Made by a program: the position numbers and the translations under genes. The notes under the pieces are model-generated. The model was not told the origin of the DNA, made no database searches, and was given only the letters and a program-made list of their open reading frames with translations. A stretch of DNA of 64,000 nucleotides, taken from positions 82,609,501-82,673,500 of the forward strand of contig CP136890.1 in the NCBI GenBank assembly GCA_034359265.1. The letters run 5' to 3'. Within the stretch, counting starts at the first letter, position 1. Every line of letters starts with the position of its first letter. Below are positions 24,437-35,294 of this stretch, piece by piece. The DNA is from Canna indica. Its lineage: Eukaryota > Streptophyta > Magnoliopsida > Zingiberales > Cannaceae.

Positions 24437-25289
24437 CTGTCACTGATATCAATATCCGTAATAGCACTCGGGTCGTTACTAAGCCGTTGCTGATAATGAT
24501 ATCAGCAACATCGTATGAGTCGTTGCGGCCTCGTGGCTGATATGTTAACAGCAACGACCGATGCCGCTATTGCTAGCTTATCAACGATATTATTATCTGC
24601 CATGGCGATATTGCAATGAGTCGGGCCGTCGATGAAGGTCGTAATTCTAGTAGTGCAAGAAGGATAAGACATTAAGGCTTGATGCTGCAGAAGAATGCTT
24701 TGATTTGCCAAGTCATGGAGCTGATAATGGAGCTATTCTACCGAGATAAAGATAGAAGCCAAAGAAGGTGAATGTTGCCAAGATATTCTTGGCTGAGATC
24801 CTAGGCACATCTGATGCGGCTCATGGATAGGAGCACCTTGTATCGCACGAAAAAGATGGCTAAAATTTGGAGGAGAATTTCATGGTGATTAATCTGTAAA
24901 AATTTCAAATTGATGGGTATATTTGATCCAGCTCGAGGAGGAGAAGATAGCAATTAAGATAGATTCAAATCGGTGATCAAATGAGGGAGGAATTGCTGAC
25001 TGAAGATGTTGCAATTAATTTCTCAATTTGGCACACTGGTCATGAGAACGGTAACACTCGAAGAAGAAGATGTTGATCGGTCCAAATTAATTTGGACCAG
25101 TTCAAATAAGAAACCAAACCTTAATTTGGTTCAATCATATCTCGATCAATTTTACCCCATGTTGGGTCCGGTCAGACTCATTGGATTCAATTCAGACATA
25201 ATTTGAGTAAAAAAAACTCAAAAATTCCTCCTTAAATAAAAATTGAGTCCGATGTATTCCTCAAAAGTGATCCTCCTCTCCCATAAGAC

Positions 25290-26737
25290 TCGCACGTGGC
25301 CTAAGTCGAATCCATGCTTGGACTTTGGAACCCACATAGTCCTTCGAGTCTCATCCTTCATTGTGCATCTCCAAAAGGTCTTACACTGAAAGCAAAATTT
25401 ATATCTGAAGGACACCCGATGTAAATTTAATTGGACCACTCCACGAAAGATGGATTCATCCACATTGTACAAATTGTTCAACGTCCTTAGAAACTTCAAT
25501 ACCATTGTGCCTCCGTTGTGTACCTCTAACACTCCTTCTACAAAGGATGTTGTGTAACCCTAGTGTCGATAACTTCAATAGACACTAGATTCCTTCCTAG
25601 CTTCGGAACATGACGAACATTTGCTAGGATCTTTGTTGAGCCATCATGCACCTTTAACTTCGTTGTTTCAAATCTGACAACTTTACAGGATACATTGTTG
25701 CTGATACGAACTACATCAACATTTATGTGTCGATAATCTACAAAGGTCATCGGGTGTGGAGTCATGTGATAGGAACACCTAGAATCTCGAAGCTGCTCGT
25801 CGATGCTACTGGTGGTTGACATGTTCACCTGCTAATTAACATGGATTGAACTTTGCATTATTAGACATGTATATCAAAAGAAGAGGAAGATGAATTTTGA
25901 CTTGAGGTGTGTTGTCACTGACGAGACCGCCGTCATCTACAACATGTCTTAGCAGTGCATGTGTCATCTATCACGATCAATACCTCTACTTCTTTGAATC
26001 CTGCAACACAGGAGGTCTCTATATGCACATCATGCCTTTTATTTTATCGTTGCAATTTTTTCTTAAGACTATGACATTCAGACTTGATGCGACCTCATTT
26101 CTTGCAGTAGTAACAAGTGATGTGTGATTTGTTACCTCCTCTTGCTTTCGTTTTCTCCTTATAGTAGAGAGCTTCTCCCGAACCTTTTCAATAGGACCCG
26201 CCATGAACCTGCTTGTCCATGAGTACCTTTGACACGAGTGCAGCTATTACATCATCAAGAGACAAGAAAGTTCTACCATAAAGCAACATTTCTTGAAAAA
26301 TATTATATGAATGCGGTAAAGAAGCAAAACAAGTTTCACTCATATTTTTCAAATCAACAAATATTGAGCAAAACAAGTTGATGTAGTCCTTTATTGATGT
26401 TTATTCGTCCATGCAGAGAAAGTGAAGCCTTCTTTGAAGAACGACTTTACTCGTAAGAGTTTTGTCTTGATATAAAGTAGTGAGTTTTTGCCAAACATCT
26501 TTAGTTCTCTTCTCCACTAGGACTTCCCAAAGTGCCTCGTCCGAAAGACACATAAAAATTGTTGATCTTGCCTTCTTGTCTACTTTGGCCTTCTGTGCTT
26601 CGGTTCCCTCCACGTTATCCTTTACGTAGATGACATCTTGAACATCGTAAAATTTTAGGATTGATTCTATCCTCGTTTTCCATAAAGAAAAGTTAGCATT
26701 ACAGCTAATTTTCTATGTCGAACTTTGAAGCCGCCAT
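25290..26737 (-). pseudogene. Copia gag-protease remnant in copy 2
   Basis: Gag starts at 26737 (MAASKFDIEN) and is interrupted by stops and a frameshift within the first 40 codons. It resumes as EGTEAQKAKVDKKARSTIFMCLSDEALWEVL, the UBN2-type gag core. The zinc knuckle (about 26090-26140) keeps CYYCKK at the start but has a stop before GRIKSEC. The protease region (25538-25828) has DSRCSYHMTPH, so the Gly of the D-S-G motif is replaced by Arg. A GAG-pre-integrase tail (LEVHNGGTMVL...NNLYNVDESIF) precedes the polypurine tract. Integrase and reverse transcriptase are absent. Confidence 0.85.
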
Positions 26738-26752
26738 GGTTTTAGTAGCTGA

Positions 26753-26763
26753 CTCTGATACCA
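26753..26763 (-). other. Retrotransposon primer binding site
   Basis: On the minus strand the sequence TGGTATCAGAG lies two bases inside the 5' LTR, complementary to the 3' end of initiator methionine tRNA. The same motif is found at 7156 in copy 1. Confidence 0.85.
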
Positions 26764-28914
26764 CTTGTTAGGAAATTACACAAATTTTTTGCCCAAAATC
26801 GACAAACCAAAACCAAAATGAAAAGCGAAACCGAAAACCAACTCAATGAACATGCAAGATTAATGTGGTTTGGAGACGACGATGATTCGTTCCACAGAGA
26901 GGAGGAGAGACATTTTATTACTATATCAGTACATGATAAACAATCAAATGTTTCATCACAATAGTAAAGAATCTATGATCGTAATATTGTTGCCATGAAA
27001 ATGAATAAGGACCGTTGTTGTTAGGATCATACAGATGCTTGTGTTGCTTCTCAAAACATCACGCCACCTCAAGTAATAACAGTAGTAATGTTTTCTCTCA
27101 AAGTTCTCCTTTTGCCATGCACTCTGCTCTCTCAATGGGAGTGGCGCCCTATCAATCTACTCTTCTCATTCTTGAGTACACAAAGAGATATTGATATTTA
27201 TATATGTGATACATGAGCCTCAATTTACTGTTTCAAAACAACCTTGTCCGAGTATGATCAAGGGCCGAGAAAGAAAAGGCTTGATGTTGTAGAATAATGC
27301 TTTCATTAAAGATAAGTCATGGAGCCGATGATGGAGTTGTTCCGTGGAGATAAAAATAGAAGCTAAAGAACGTGGATGTTGCCAAGATTCTTGGCTAAGA
27401 TCTTAGGCGCATCTAGTGCAGATCATGGAGAGGAGCACCATGTATCGTGCGAAGAAGATGGTTGGAATTTTGGAGGAGAATTTCACGGTGATTAATTTGT
27501 CAAAATTTGAAATTTGTGGGTCTATTTGATCCGACTCAAAAAGTAAAAGATAACGGTGAAGACACACTACTAGAAATGTGTTAATCAGCAACGGACATTC
27601 AAGCCGTTGCAATGACTAACGGCGTTCTTACGGTCGCTCGGGCTGTTGCAGATATGATATATCTGTAATGGCTTACTTACGGCCGCTCGAGCCGCTTCTA
27701 CCAAGTGGATGGCGTGAACATGCCGCGCGATTGTTATAATTGATCAACAATAGTGCGCTTTACACGGGACGCTCGACCGTTGCTAATGTGATAACCGTTG
27801 CTAATGATATTATCACATTAGCAACGACTTAATTACGGGTTCTCTACCCGTTGCTCTTTAGTCGATGGCACGCTCGCGGTGCGAAAATGAAATACTTATC
27901 AGCAAAGGCTTTGCAACGGATAGGTGAGCCGTTGATGATGATATGTATTTATCTGCAACGGTTTTGTAATGGATAAGTGAACCATTGTTGATGAGTTTAT
28001 TTAACTCGTGATTGCGCCAAACACCCCCATTTCTTCCTTGCTACCCGACGCTACTGAACTATCGACCCCGACCATTGAAGGATCCCCGACATCGACGTGC
28101 CCGCCGACGCCACCGCTGCGCCTTCCGCGTCAAAGCCTCCAGGTATTATTTTCTTCCTCATCTTATCCTCTAGTAGCTAGTGCCGGCCAAAACCCTAAAG
28201 CTTAGGGTTTCGGTTGGCCGCCGAACCTATGTCTAGTGTCCGACAATTGACACTAGACGCCGGCATCGGATTCCACTGGATTCCGACGTCAGAACAGTAG
28301 ATCTAGGGCTTCATTAAACCCTAATCAAATTTTATTATGGTTTATTTGGTTTAAATAAACCCTAATAAAATTTGATTAGGGTATAATTAAACCCTAATCT
28401 ATATATTAATCTATTGTTAGTTTTTAATTTTTATTAGTTTAATTATTAATTAGTAATTAGATTATTGTTAATTAATATGTTAATTATTAGGTTAATTGTT
28501 ATTAGTTTATTAGTTAATTGTTATTGTTATTAGTAATTAGATTAGGTTATTTATATTAATGTTAATTAGATTAGTAATTGTTTAATGTTAACGTTAATTA
28601 GCTTTAGATTAACTTTAATATATTTTTTAATGTTAATTAGATTTAGAGTTAGTTTTAGGTTATATATGTTAATTAATTTTAGTTTAGATTAATTTTAATG
28701 TTAATATTTAGATTTAGATTAATTAGAATCGTCCATTTTGGACTCGAATCGACATCCAAAAATTTAAAAAATAATCATTCATCTGATGAGTTGATATGTT
28801 TCACGTACGCATCGACGAGTCGGATATGATTTAATAAAACTTTAGATCCGTTCGGGGGTTGTATATTTGTGTAAAAGAAGTAGATGATCTTTTATACGAC
28901 GTACAACCCTTGAA

Positions 28915-29443
28915 TTATCCCTGATTGGACTAAAGAACTCAGATTATCCGGTGGATATGCCTCAAACTTATCTTGATGTGTGAACGTCGATGATTGCAAA
29001 AAATCAAGGATGAAGAGCCATGACTGTCATGTATTCATGTAGAGATTGCTTTCGATCGTATTCCGAGATCTTCTATCTGATAATATTTAGGGTCTGTTGA
29101 CTGAATTAAGTATGTTTTTAGAAATATTTGTGCAAATGTCCTCTGAGTCGAAGATATGCCAGCACTTGAAAGTAATATTGTTGAAATTGTATGCAAGCTG
29201 GAGTAGTTTTTTCCTCTTGTCTTTTTTGATTCGATGGAGCATCTACCGATACACTTGGCATACGAGGCACGAGTTGGTGACCTTGTTCAATACCGGTGGA
29301 TGTACTTATTTGAAAGATACATGAACCGTCTGAAGAAAAAAGTAAAGAACACCGCAGCTGTTGAAGGATCAATATCTGAATCATATATCATCCAAGAAGA
29401 TGAAGAAGAAGAATTCAAAGACTATTACTCAGATGATGAGTAA
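28915..29443 (+). pseudogene. En/Spm TnpD-type transposase remnant (DUF4218 region)
   Basis: The best-preserved frame (29234-29443) reads MEHLPIHLAYEARVGDLVQ YRWMYLFERYM...KKKVKN followed by VEGSISESYI and an acidic tail. This is the M-E-H-L-P-I-H-L-x-x-E / Y-R-W-M-Y-x-F-E-R block of the DUF4218 domain found at the end of En/Spm transposases; the identification is from memory of the family. Upstream, 28920-29230 gives recognisable but frameshifted pieces (LKNSDYPVDMPQTYLDV and others). The catalytic part of the transposase is missing. Confidence 0.8.
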
Positions 29444-29480
29444 TAATTATAAAGTATACATAGTCTATTAAATCTATCTC

Positions 29481-29483
<3 letters not shown>

Positions 29484-29514
<31 letters not shown>
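29484..29514. repeat. (AT)n microsatellite
   Basis: About 15 TA units in CACTA element C, just after the transposase remnant. Confidence 0.85.
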
Positions 29515-29516
<2 letters not shown>

Positions 29517-29873
29517 TAATTATATTCTTATTCGACAGCTGTGGTGGGTCGAGGTTATCGTCGGACGAGAGATACATAGTCTCTAATCGGTCAGACTCCA
29601 AATCCAGCCGCACTTGCTCCTACCGTTGATCCTCCTGCTGCCGAGGCTAGTTCGTCGAGACGCAGGAGGCCACGCGGGTCGAATAGGATTCAGCCTCCGC
29701 CAGTTGTGGAACAACACCGCCTTGATATCCACCGGTATTGAACGGGGCCACCTACTCGTGACTTGATATCTTAGAGTTACTTATTTTATGACTTGATATA
29801 TTAATTCGTATCGTGTTGATACAATAGTTTTCATTTTGTATATTTTTTATACGATTGTGGATAATTATAATTA

Positions 29874-30322
29874 GAGTAAATATCCAAAAAAAATACGAAC
29901 TTTGGACCTTTCCTATTTTTAGCATAAACTTTTTCCGTTTGCCAGAAAATACACGAACTGTAATTCTGTTACCCCGTTTAGCACGTACCATTATTTCTGA
30001 CGGTTTTTGCTGACATGGCCATTAACGGCGACAACGTGGAAAGTTACTTTGTCAACGTGACATATATTTCAACGGACGACTAAAGGTTAACATAAAATTA
30101 TGAAATTACCCACCCTTGATGCTAATATTTTTTGAAACAGGGATGGGGAAAATGGTAATTTACCCGTCGTTTTCAAGTTGGGCGTGCTCGATGCCCTAGT
30201 TCTTATTTTACCTGCTCGTCTACTCGAACACTGCGAAGAGGGGGATTGTTGCCGCCTTTGTCGCCAAATTAGGGCTCGCCTTCTGGAGTCTTTATCGCCG
30301 GATTAGGGCACGAAGGGACGAT
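29874..30322 (+). repeat. Left terminal inverted repeat of the MULE
   Basis: It begins GAGTAAATATCC and matches the reverse complement of 34848-35294 over its whole length, with small indels. Similarity stops two bases before the GRF gene ATG, so this repeat should contain that gene's promoter and 5' UTR. Confidence 0.88.
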
Positions 30323-30323
30323 C

Positions 30324-30717
30324 ATGTCAGGAAGAAAAACCGTGGGACGAATGGAGGAATGTTCAGTGAATTCATCACAGGTTGTTGTTCCGCACTACTG
30401 CCACAACGTGCGAGCTATTCTGTTCACAGCATGGAGCCAAAGAAATCCCACAAGAAGGTTTTGGGGATGCAGACATTGGAATGTATGATCTCTTGTAATC
30501 ACCTAACTCCAAAGTCCTATCTTTATTGTAACCACTCACTCCTATCTTTTAACAAGAGAATAATTGTCACTTCTTTGTGTGGCATGATCCTGAGGATCAC
30601 GACCACACAAAGGATATTCTGCGAGGTTTTATTGAGGAAAGAAAAAATGTTCTCGAGAAACTGAAGCTAATGGAAGAAATGATAGAATTGAGCAAGATGA
30701 AAGAAATGACATTTTAA
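30324..30717 (+). CDS. GRF-type zinc finger protein carried by the MULE
   Basis: Exon 1 is 30324-30482 and exon 2 is 30559-30717, with a 76-bp GT..AG intron; the product is 105 residues. Residues 28-66 form a GRF-type zinc finger spanning the intron: HYCHNVRAIL, then RNPTRRFWGC, then NNCHFFVWHDPE. These match the C..., N-P-x-R-R-F-x-x-C and C-x-F-F-x-W-x-D features of the family. After the finger comes a charged helix (IEERKNVLEKLKLMEEMIEL) ending at TAA. In-frame sequence continues beyond that stop as a further heptad-like stretch to a second TAA at 30781-30783, so the visible stop may be a nonsense change that trimmed a coiled coil. GRF fingers occur in nucleic-acid-binding proteins; the function here is unknown. 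It lies convergent to the transposase gene, with its start at the terminal repeat. Confidence 0.75.
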
Positions 30718-31740
30718 GAAAGAATTGCAACACTTGAAAATGAGATAGCTCAACTGAGGAATGACAAAAAAAAGTCAATTTAAGGAAGGGTAGTGTGTGT
30801 ATGGTGTTTTTTGTTGTATGTATTGTGTATTTTAGTATGTTATTTGGGGGTGGGAACAAAGACAATAGCCTAAAGCTACTACCATGAAGTAGTTTGGTTT
30901 ATGTATTTTGATGTTACATTCTCATGTATATTTGAAGATAATATATTTTAGCATGTTTCAATCTGTTAGTGAACTGTGCACCAAAAAATATGAACTTTCA
31001 CATATTTGCAAGAAAATACATGAACTTTTCAATTTTAACCTAACAAAATATGAACTTTACCACTTTTAACGTAAAAATACATGAACTTTGCCACTTTTAA
31101 CGTAAAAATACATGAACTTTGTTACTTTTAACTATAAAATACATGAACTTTGTTATTTATAGCACGGTACGCAATTCAACTAGTACACATCATTTCACAT
31201 ACATAAAATTTAGAATTCCACATGTCACATACATAAAACTTAGAATGACACATAATTCATACAAAATCAAGTAATGGTTACTACATATAATCCACATATA
31301 AATCCATATCAATCCACATACAATCCATGATTGATCCACATACAATCCATATCAATCCACATATAATCCAAATACAATCCACATTCAATCCATATCAATC
31401 TACATCAATCCTAACACTTGAAGATGATTGATTGTTTGGCTTCTTTTTTTCCTTGAGTCTATTGTTGCTCCTTACTGAGGTGGTGTTCATGCTCCTTACT
31501 GAGGTGGTGCTCTGTTGAGTGCCTTGGGTGGGTTGGGTGCCTTGAGTGGGTTGGTTGACCTGGGTGCCTTGAGTGGGTTGGCCCACCTAGGTGCCTTCAT
31601 GGACAAACAACCCTCCTCCAAATCTTCCTTCATGGAGTATTCTAACTTTTGTATTAGGCATCTACATGAAACTTAGAATTAGATAACTGAAATCTATAAT
31701 TTATAACTGGAATTAAATAACTTACATGCATATATGTATT

Positions 31741-31995
31741 TCATGTTTCAGTGTTAATTGTTACTTCAAATTCCTTTGCTGTCATAGCCCTCTCCTTGTG
31801 CACAAGCTTCTCATAACTAACAGGTCTCTTAATAACAGCCATCTTTGATCTCTTTACAGGTGACTGCACACCCTGGTTCTCCAAATTGATTTGCACACCT
31901 TGGTTCTCCAAATTGATTTGAACACCTTGGTTCTTCAAATTAATTTGCACACCTTGGTTCTTATGTGGTCTCCCGCTTTTCTTCCCCTTTGTCAA
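31741..31995 (-). pseudogene. Probable last exon of the mudrA-like gene with a 12-residue repeat
   Basis: The frame begins KGKKSGRPHKNQ and then repeats the unit NQGVQINLE about three to four times before a basic stretch and a stop. It lies about 45 bp beyond the end of the zinc-knuckle exon on the same strand, and a basic GRP tail after the knuckle is common in this transposase family. The exon link was not proven. Confidence 0.4.
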
Positions 31996-32039
31996 AACAT
32001 ATTAATTTGTTAGTAAACATGTAAGGACAAATATCAAGT

Positions 32040-34671
32040 TACCTGACTAGATGATGGTTGACTTGATATTGGTCTTTTATCCTTATTTTTGCATGACCTT
32101 TTGTTATGGCCATGTATATTGCACTGTGTACATTTCATCTGCACGCCCCTTTTACTCATCTTTGTTTGATTTGCTTGTTCCTTTTCCTTCTCACTAATAT
32201 CATTGTTCCTTGCTCTTTTTGGTCTCTATATTTGTCTTCTCATAATGTGAGGTAAGATAGGTTCAAACTCAATCTTTGCCCATATTTTTTTCCTATTTAA
32301 TGGCTGAATAAGATGCTCATATGCCATTAGGTACGTGGACTTCTTAAAATAATCATAAACATATTCTGCGGGATGCTCTCCCAACCAATGAATTGATGAA
32401 ATGACATGAGGACAAGAGATGCCACTAAGTTTCCATATCCTGCATGAGCAACTATTTTGTTCTAGCTCTACAACATAATTGTTATCCATGTGTTTAATCT
32501 CAAACTTCTTATATTCAACATGTGTTGCTATACAGACGCCACTAACAATCTTGTTTTCTTCTACTTTTTCCCTAATTTTAAGGCATATGGTATCATCACT
32601 TTTCATTATCATCTATGTCTTTTTAGTCATCATTTTCATTAATGTCCTTATAATATCCTCTAACATGTCAATCAAAAGCCTATTTCTTGCCCTCCAAATG
32701 TATCCATTAAAATATTCAGACATGTTATTGTCAATGACCTCACATTTTGGCAATGTACTGATTTAAACCTAGAGAACTTGTCTGAACCAATTTTAATGAA
32801 ATCATCATGTGCAACTTGAGAAAGTACATTCATCCCATACATGTGTACATTGAATTGAGCTTCTGTGGTGCTCTTTGCAGGCTTCCAGAAATGGTTCTTC
32901 AAAGCATAACCCACATGCTTCTTCTTCCAGTTAACATATAAATGTCTTGCACAGTTTTTATATTCTGCATTAGGCATAAAAGCTCTAATTGCATTTTGAA
33001 GACTATACAAGAGACAAACAAACATAAGTAGAGTATACATGAGATAAAAAAACAAAGTCTAAGTGTTCACTTTATACCTTCTGCTGATCACTTATAATTG
33101 TCCATCTAAAACCATCTACAATGCCTAAGTGTTCAGTTAATCTTATCAAAAAACACCTCAATGAGTCTTCATTCTCATCTTCAACCACAACCCAACATAC
33201 TAGAAATATCTGATTGTTTCCATCCCTACCAACTGCAGACAGTAGTTGGCCACCAGCTTCTGACTTCAAAAAGCACCCATCCAATGAAATCACGGGCCTA
33301 CAACCATCCAAAAACCCTTCTTTCAATGCATCAAAACCAACAAACATTCTCTTGAATATGTTATGCCCCTCAACCATTGTGGAAAATAGCCCATATTTGT
33401 ACACCTTCTTCAGTTCTGCTACATAAGATGACAACATCTCATAATGATCAACTAATGAGCCTGATAAAGCTTTCAATGCCCTTGCTCTGGCTCTATAACA
33501 TACATTCTTAGTGATTGATATGGCAAATTTTTTGTCAATATCCCTTTGCATTTCAAGTACATTCCAGACTAATTTTTTTCTAAAAATTTTCATATAGTGC
33601 CTTGCAAGCCATTTAGATGAGGCTTGCTTGTTTCTTACTGGTCTAGAAAATTTATGCTCTGAATCATATATCTTAATCACAAATGTTTTATTCCTTTGTG
33701 TTAAGCTTTCATAAATCCACCAAGAATATTTGGCACTACACCTAGCCTCTAAATTTTATTCATCAGACTTAGTAAACTTAATGGTCTTCCCATTCTTCAA
33801 AGCATAGTCTTGAATAGCTTGCCTGAACTGTCCTGCTGACTCAAACCTCATGTTAAGGCAAAATTCATCAGATTCTTTGCCCCTAAATCCTTTACCCTTC
33901 GGTTTTCTAAATTTTTTTATATCTTCATCATCACTACTATTAGGTGTCTGCACTGATTCAGTTGAAGTATCACTTGATGATTCATCAGAACTTGATGAAT
34001 CATTGTTCCCACCCTCAGCTTCCCTGTGTTCATCTCCTCCATCACTGGTACCTTGCTCATCTTTCATGTGCTCATCTCCTCCACCACTGGTACCTTGCTC
34101 ATCTTTACTGTGCTGATCTCTTTCACCACTAGTACCTTGCTCATTTTCTCTGTGCTCATCTCCTCTACCACTAGTACCTTGCTCACCTTCACTTTGCAAA
34201 TTAAAATTTATCTTCTTTCTCTTCACTATTCTGTATTCCTCATCATCCTCATCACTTGCCTCATCCTGGTCAGCTCCTTCATGATCGATCTGGCTCCAAA
34301 TTCTCATCCTGGTTCTGAGTTTTGAGAGCCCGTTCTAGTTTCTTTTTCCTCCATAGTTCATAGTCTCTAACTCCTTCTGAATAGAAGTGTATAAACCCAT
34401 AACTTATCGCCAATTTACACATCTCATTAACTTCAGTTTCTGTCTTTATCTCCACCAGTCCAGAAGATGAGGGCTTTTTAGGGTCTTTGTACCATAATTT
34501 AGGTCGAGAGTAACCTAATGTCCCTACCAAGAGTCTCATGTCAGACAATGTAACTATATTTGAAATCATATCATCTTCTCTGACTAATAGCAGTTCACCC
34601 CCCACATAGCGTATATGGTGTTCAAAAATCATGTGACCACCGTTATGTACTACAATATCAAATTTTTCCAT
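32040..34671 (-). pseudogene. MuDR-type transposase (mudrA-like), several exons, disrupted
   Basis: Starts at 34671 with MEKFDIVVHNGGHMIFEHH, the N-terminal domain of plant MuDR transposases. A one-base shift separates this from the next block (34307-33756), an acidic region with repeated EQGTSG..DEH units followed by the FRQAIQDYALKNGK motif of the MuDR DNA-binding domain. An in-frame TAA (33756-33758) then interrupts, and the frame continues through CYRARARAL and FLDGCRPVISLDGCFLKS..GGQLLSAVGRDGNN, the MULE transposase core with its first catalytic Asp in LDGCF. A later exon has the FMPNAEYKNCARHLYVNW block, then a frameshift near 32740. Next come MSEYFNGYIWRAR and another stop near 32610. 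A SWIM zinc finger follows (CSCRIWKLSGISCPHVISSI), and a CCHC knuckle (CTQCNIHGHNKRSC) lies at 32095-32150. At least two stops and two shifts show that this copy is dead. Confidence 0.88.
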
Positions 34672-34847
34672 CCTACATGAAAATTAATATGCGATATATG
34701 ACAAAGAGTGAAGAAACAATGAAAAAAATGGATTTACATAATATTAGGACCACAACACATGGATTTTAAAAAAAGATACCATATGCGAAAGAAATCAAAA
34801 ATATACCTGTTGTTTTTGGGACCACAGCTTCACAATGTCCCGACACT

Positions 34848-35294
34848 CGTCCCTTCGTGTCCTAATCCGGCGACAAAGACTCCAGAAGGCGTGCCCTAAT
34901 GCGGTGACAAAGGCGACAAAAATCCTGTTCTTCGTAGTGTTCGAGTAGACGAGCAAGTAAAATAAGGACTAGGGCATCGAGCGCGCCCAACTTGGAGACG
35001 ACGGGCAAATTACCATTTTGCTCGTCCACGTTTCAAAAAATATTAGCATCGTGGTGGGTAATTTTGTAATTTTATGTTAACATTTACTCGTCCGTTGAAA
35101 TATATGTCACGTTGGCAAAGTAACTTGTCACGTCGTCGCTGTTAACGGTCATGTCAGCAAAAACCGTCAGAAATGACGGTGCGTGCTAAACGGGGCAACG
35201 AAATCAAAGTTCGTGTATTTTCTTGCTAACGGAAAAAGTTTATGCTAAAAATGAGAAAATGTCCATAGTTCGTATTTTTTTAATATATTTACCC
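34848..35294 (-). repeat. Right terminal inverted repeat of the MULE
   Basis: Reverse complement partner of 29874-30322, ending TATTTACCC next to the 9-bp duplication. It is upstream of the transposase start at 34671 and presumably held its promoter. Confidence 0.88.

Larger units (their letters stand above)
17705..24655 (+). mobile_element. CACTA transposon, element B, inside the copia 3' LTR
   Basis: 6951 bp with termini CACTACTAGAAATATTAG and, reversed, CACTACTAGAATTACGAC. The flanking triplets are CGA (17702-17704) and CAA (24656-24658), consistent with a 3-bp duplication that suffered one CG-to-CA transition. Subterminal CGTTGCTGAT-like repeats occur near both ends (17730-18130 and 24450-24630). 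The coding remnant and the sequence from 20740 to 22190 are closely similar to elements A and C. It has been enlarged by a Harbinger-type element (18332-20740) and an LTR (22201-24436). Confidence 0.88.
17230..25223 (-). repeat. 3' LTR of copia copy 2, split by CACTA B
   Basis: The two parts are 17230-17704 and 24659-25223. Both align with the opposite LTR: for example GGATCAGACAGATGCTTGTG at 17460 matches 27024, and AAATTAATTTGGACCAGTTC at 25086 matches about 36086. The inner edge abuts a purine-rich tract (minus strand AAGGAGGAAT) that serves as the polypurine primer. Confidence 0.88.
29874..35294. mobile_element. MuDR-like element (MULE) with two convergent genes
   Basis: 5421 bp flanked by a perfect 9-bp duplication TTATAATTA (29865-29873 and 35295-35303). 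The empty site is seen in element A near 700-720, where the flanks are continuous. Terminal inverted repeats of about 450 bp (29874 to about 30322, and about 34848-35294) are similar throughout. A plus-strand gene (30324-30717) starts right at the inner edge of the left repeat, and the mudrA-like gene (34671 downward, minus) starts about 180 bp inside the right repeat. The two genes face each other, as mudrA and mudrB do in maize MuDR. The middle (30960-31400) has short tandem repeats such as ACATGAACTTTG and AATCCACATA. Confidence 0.93.
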
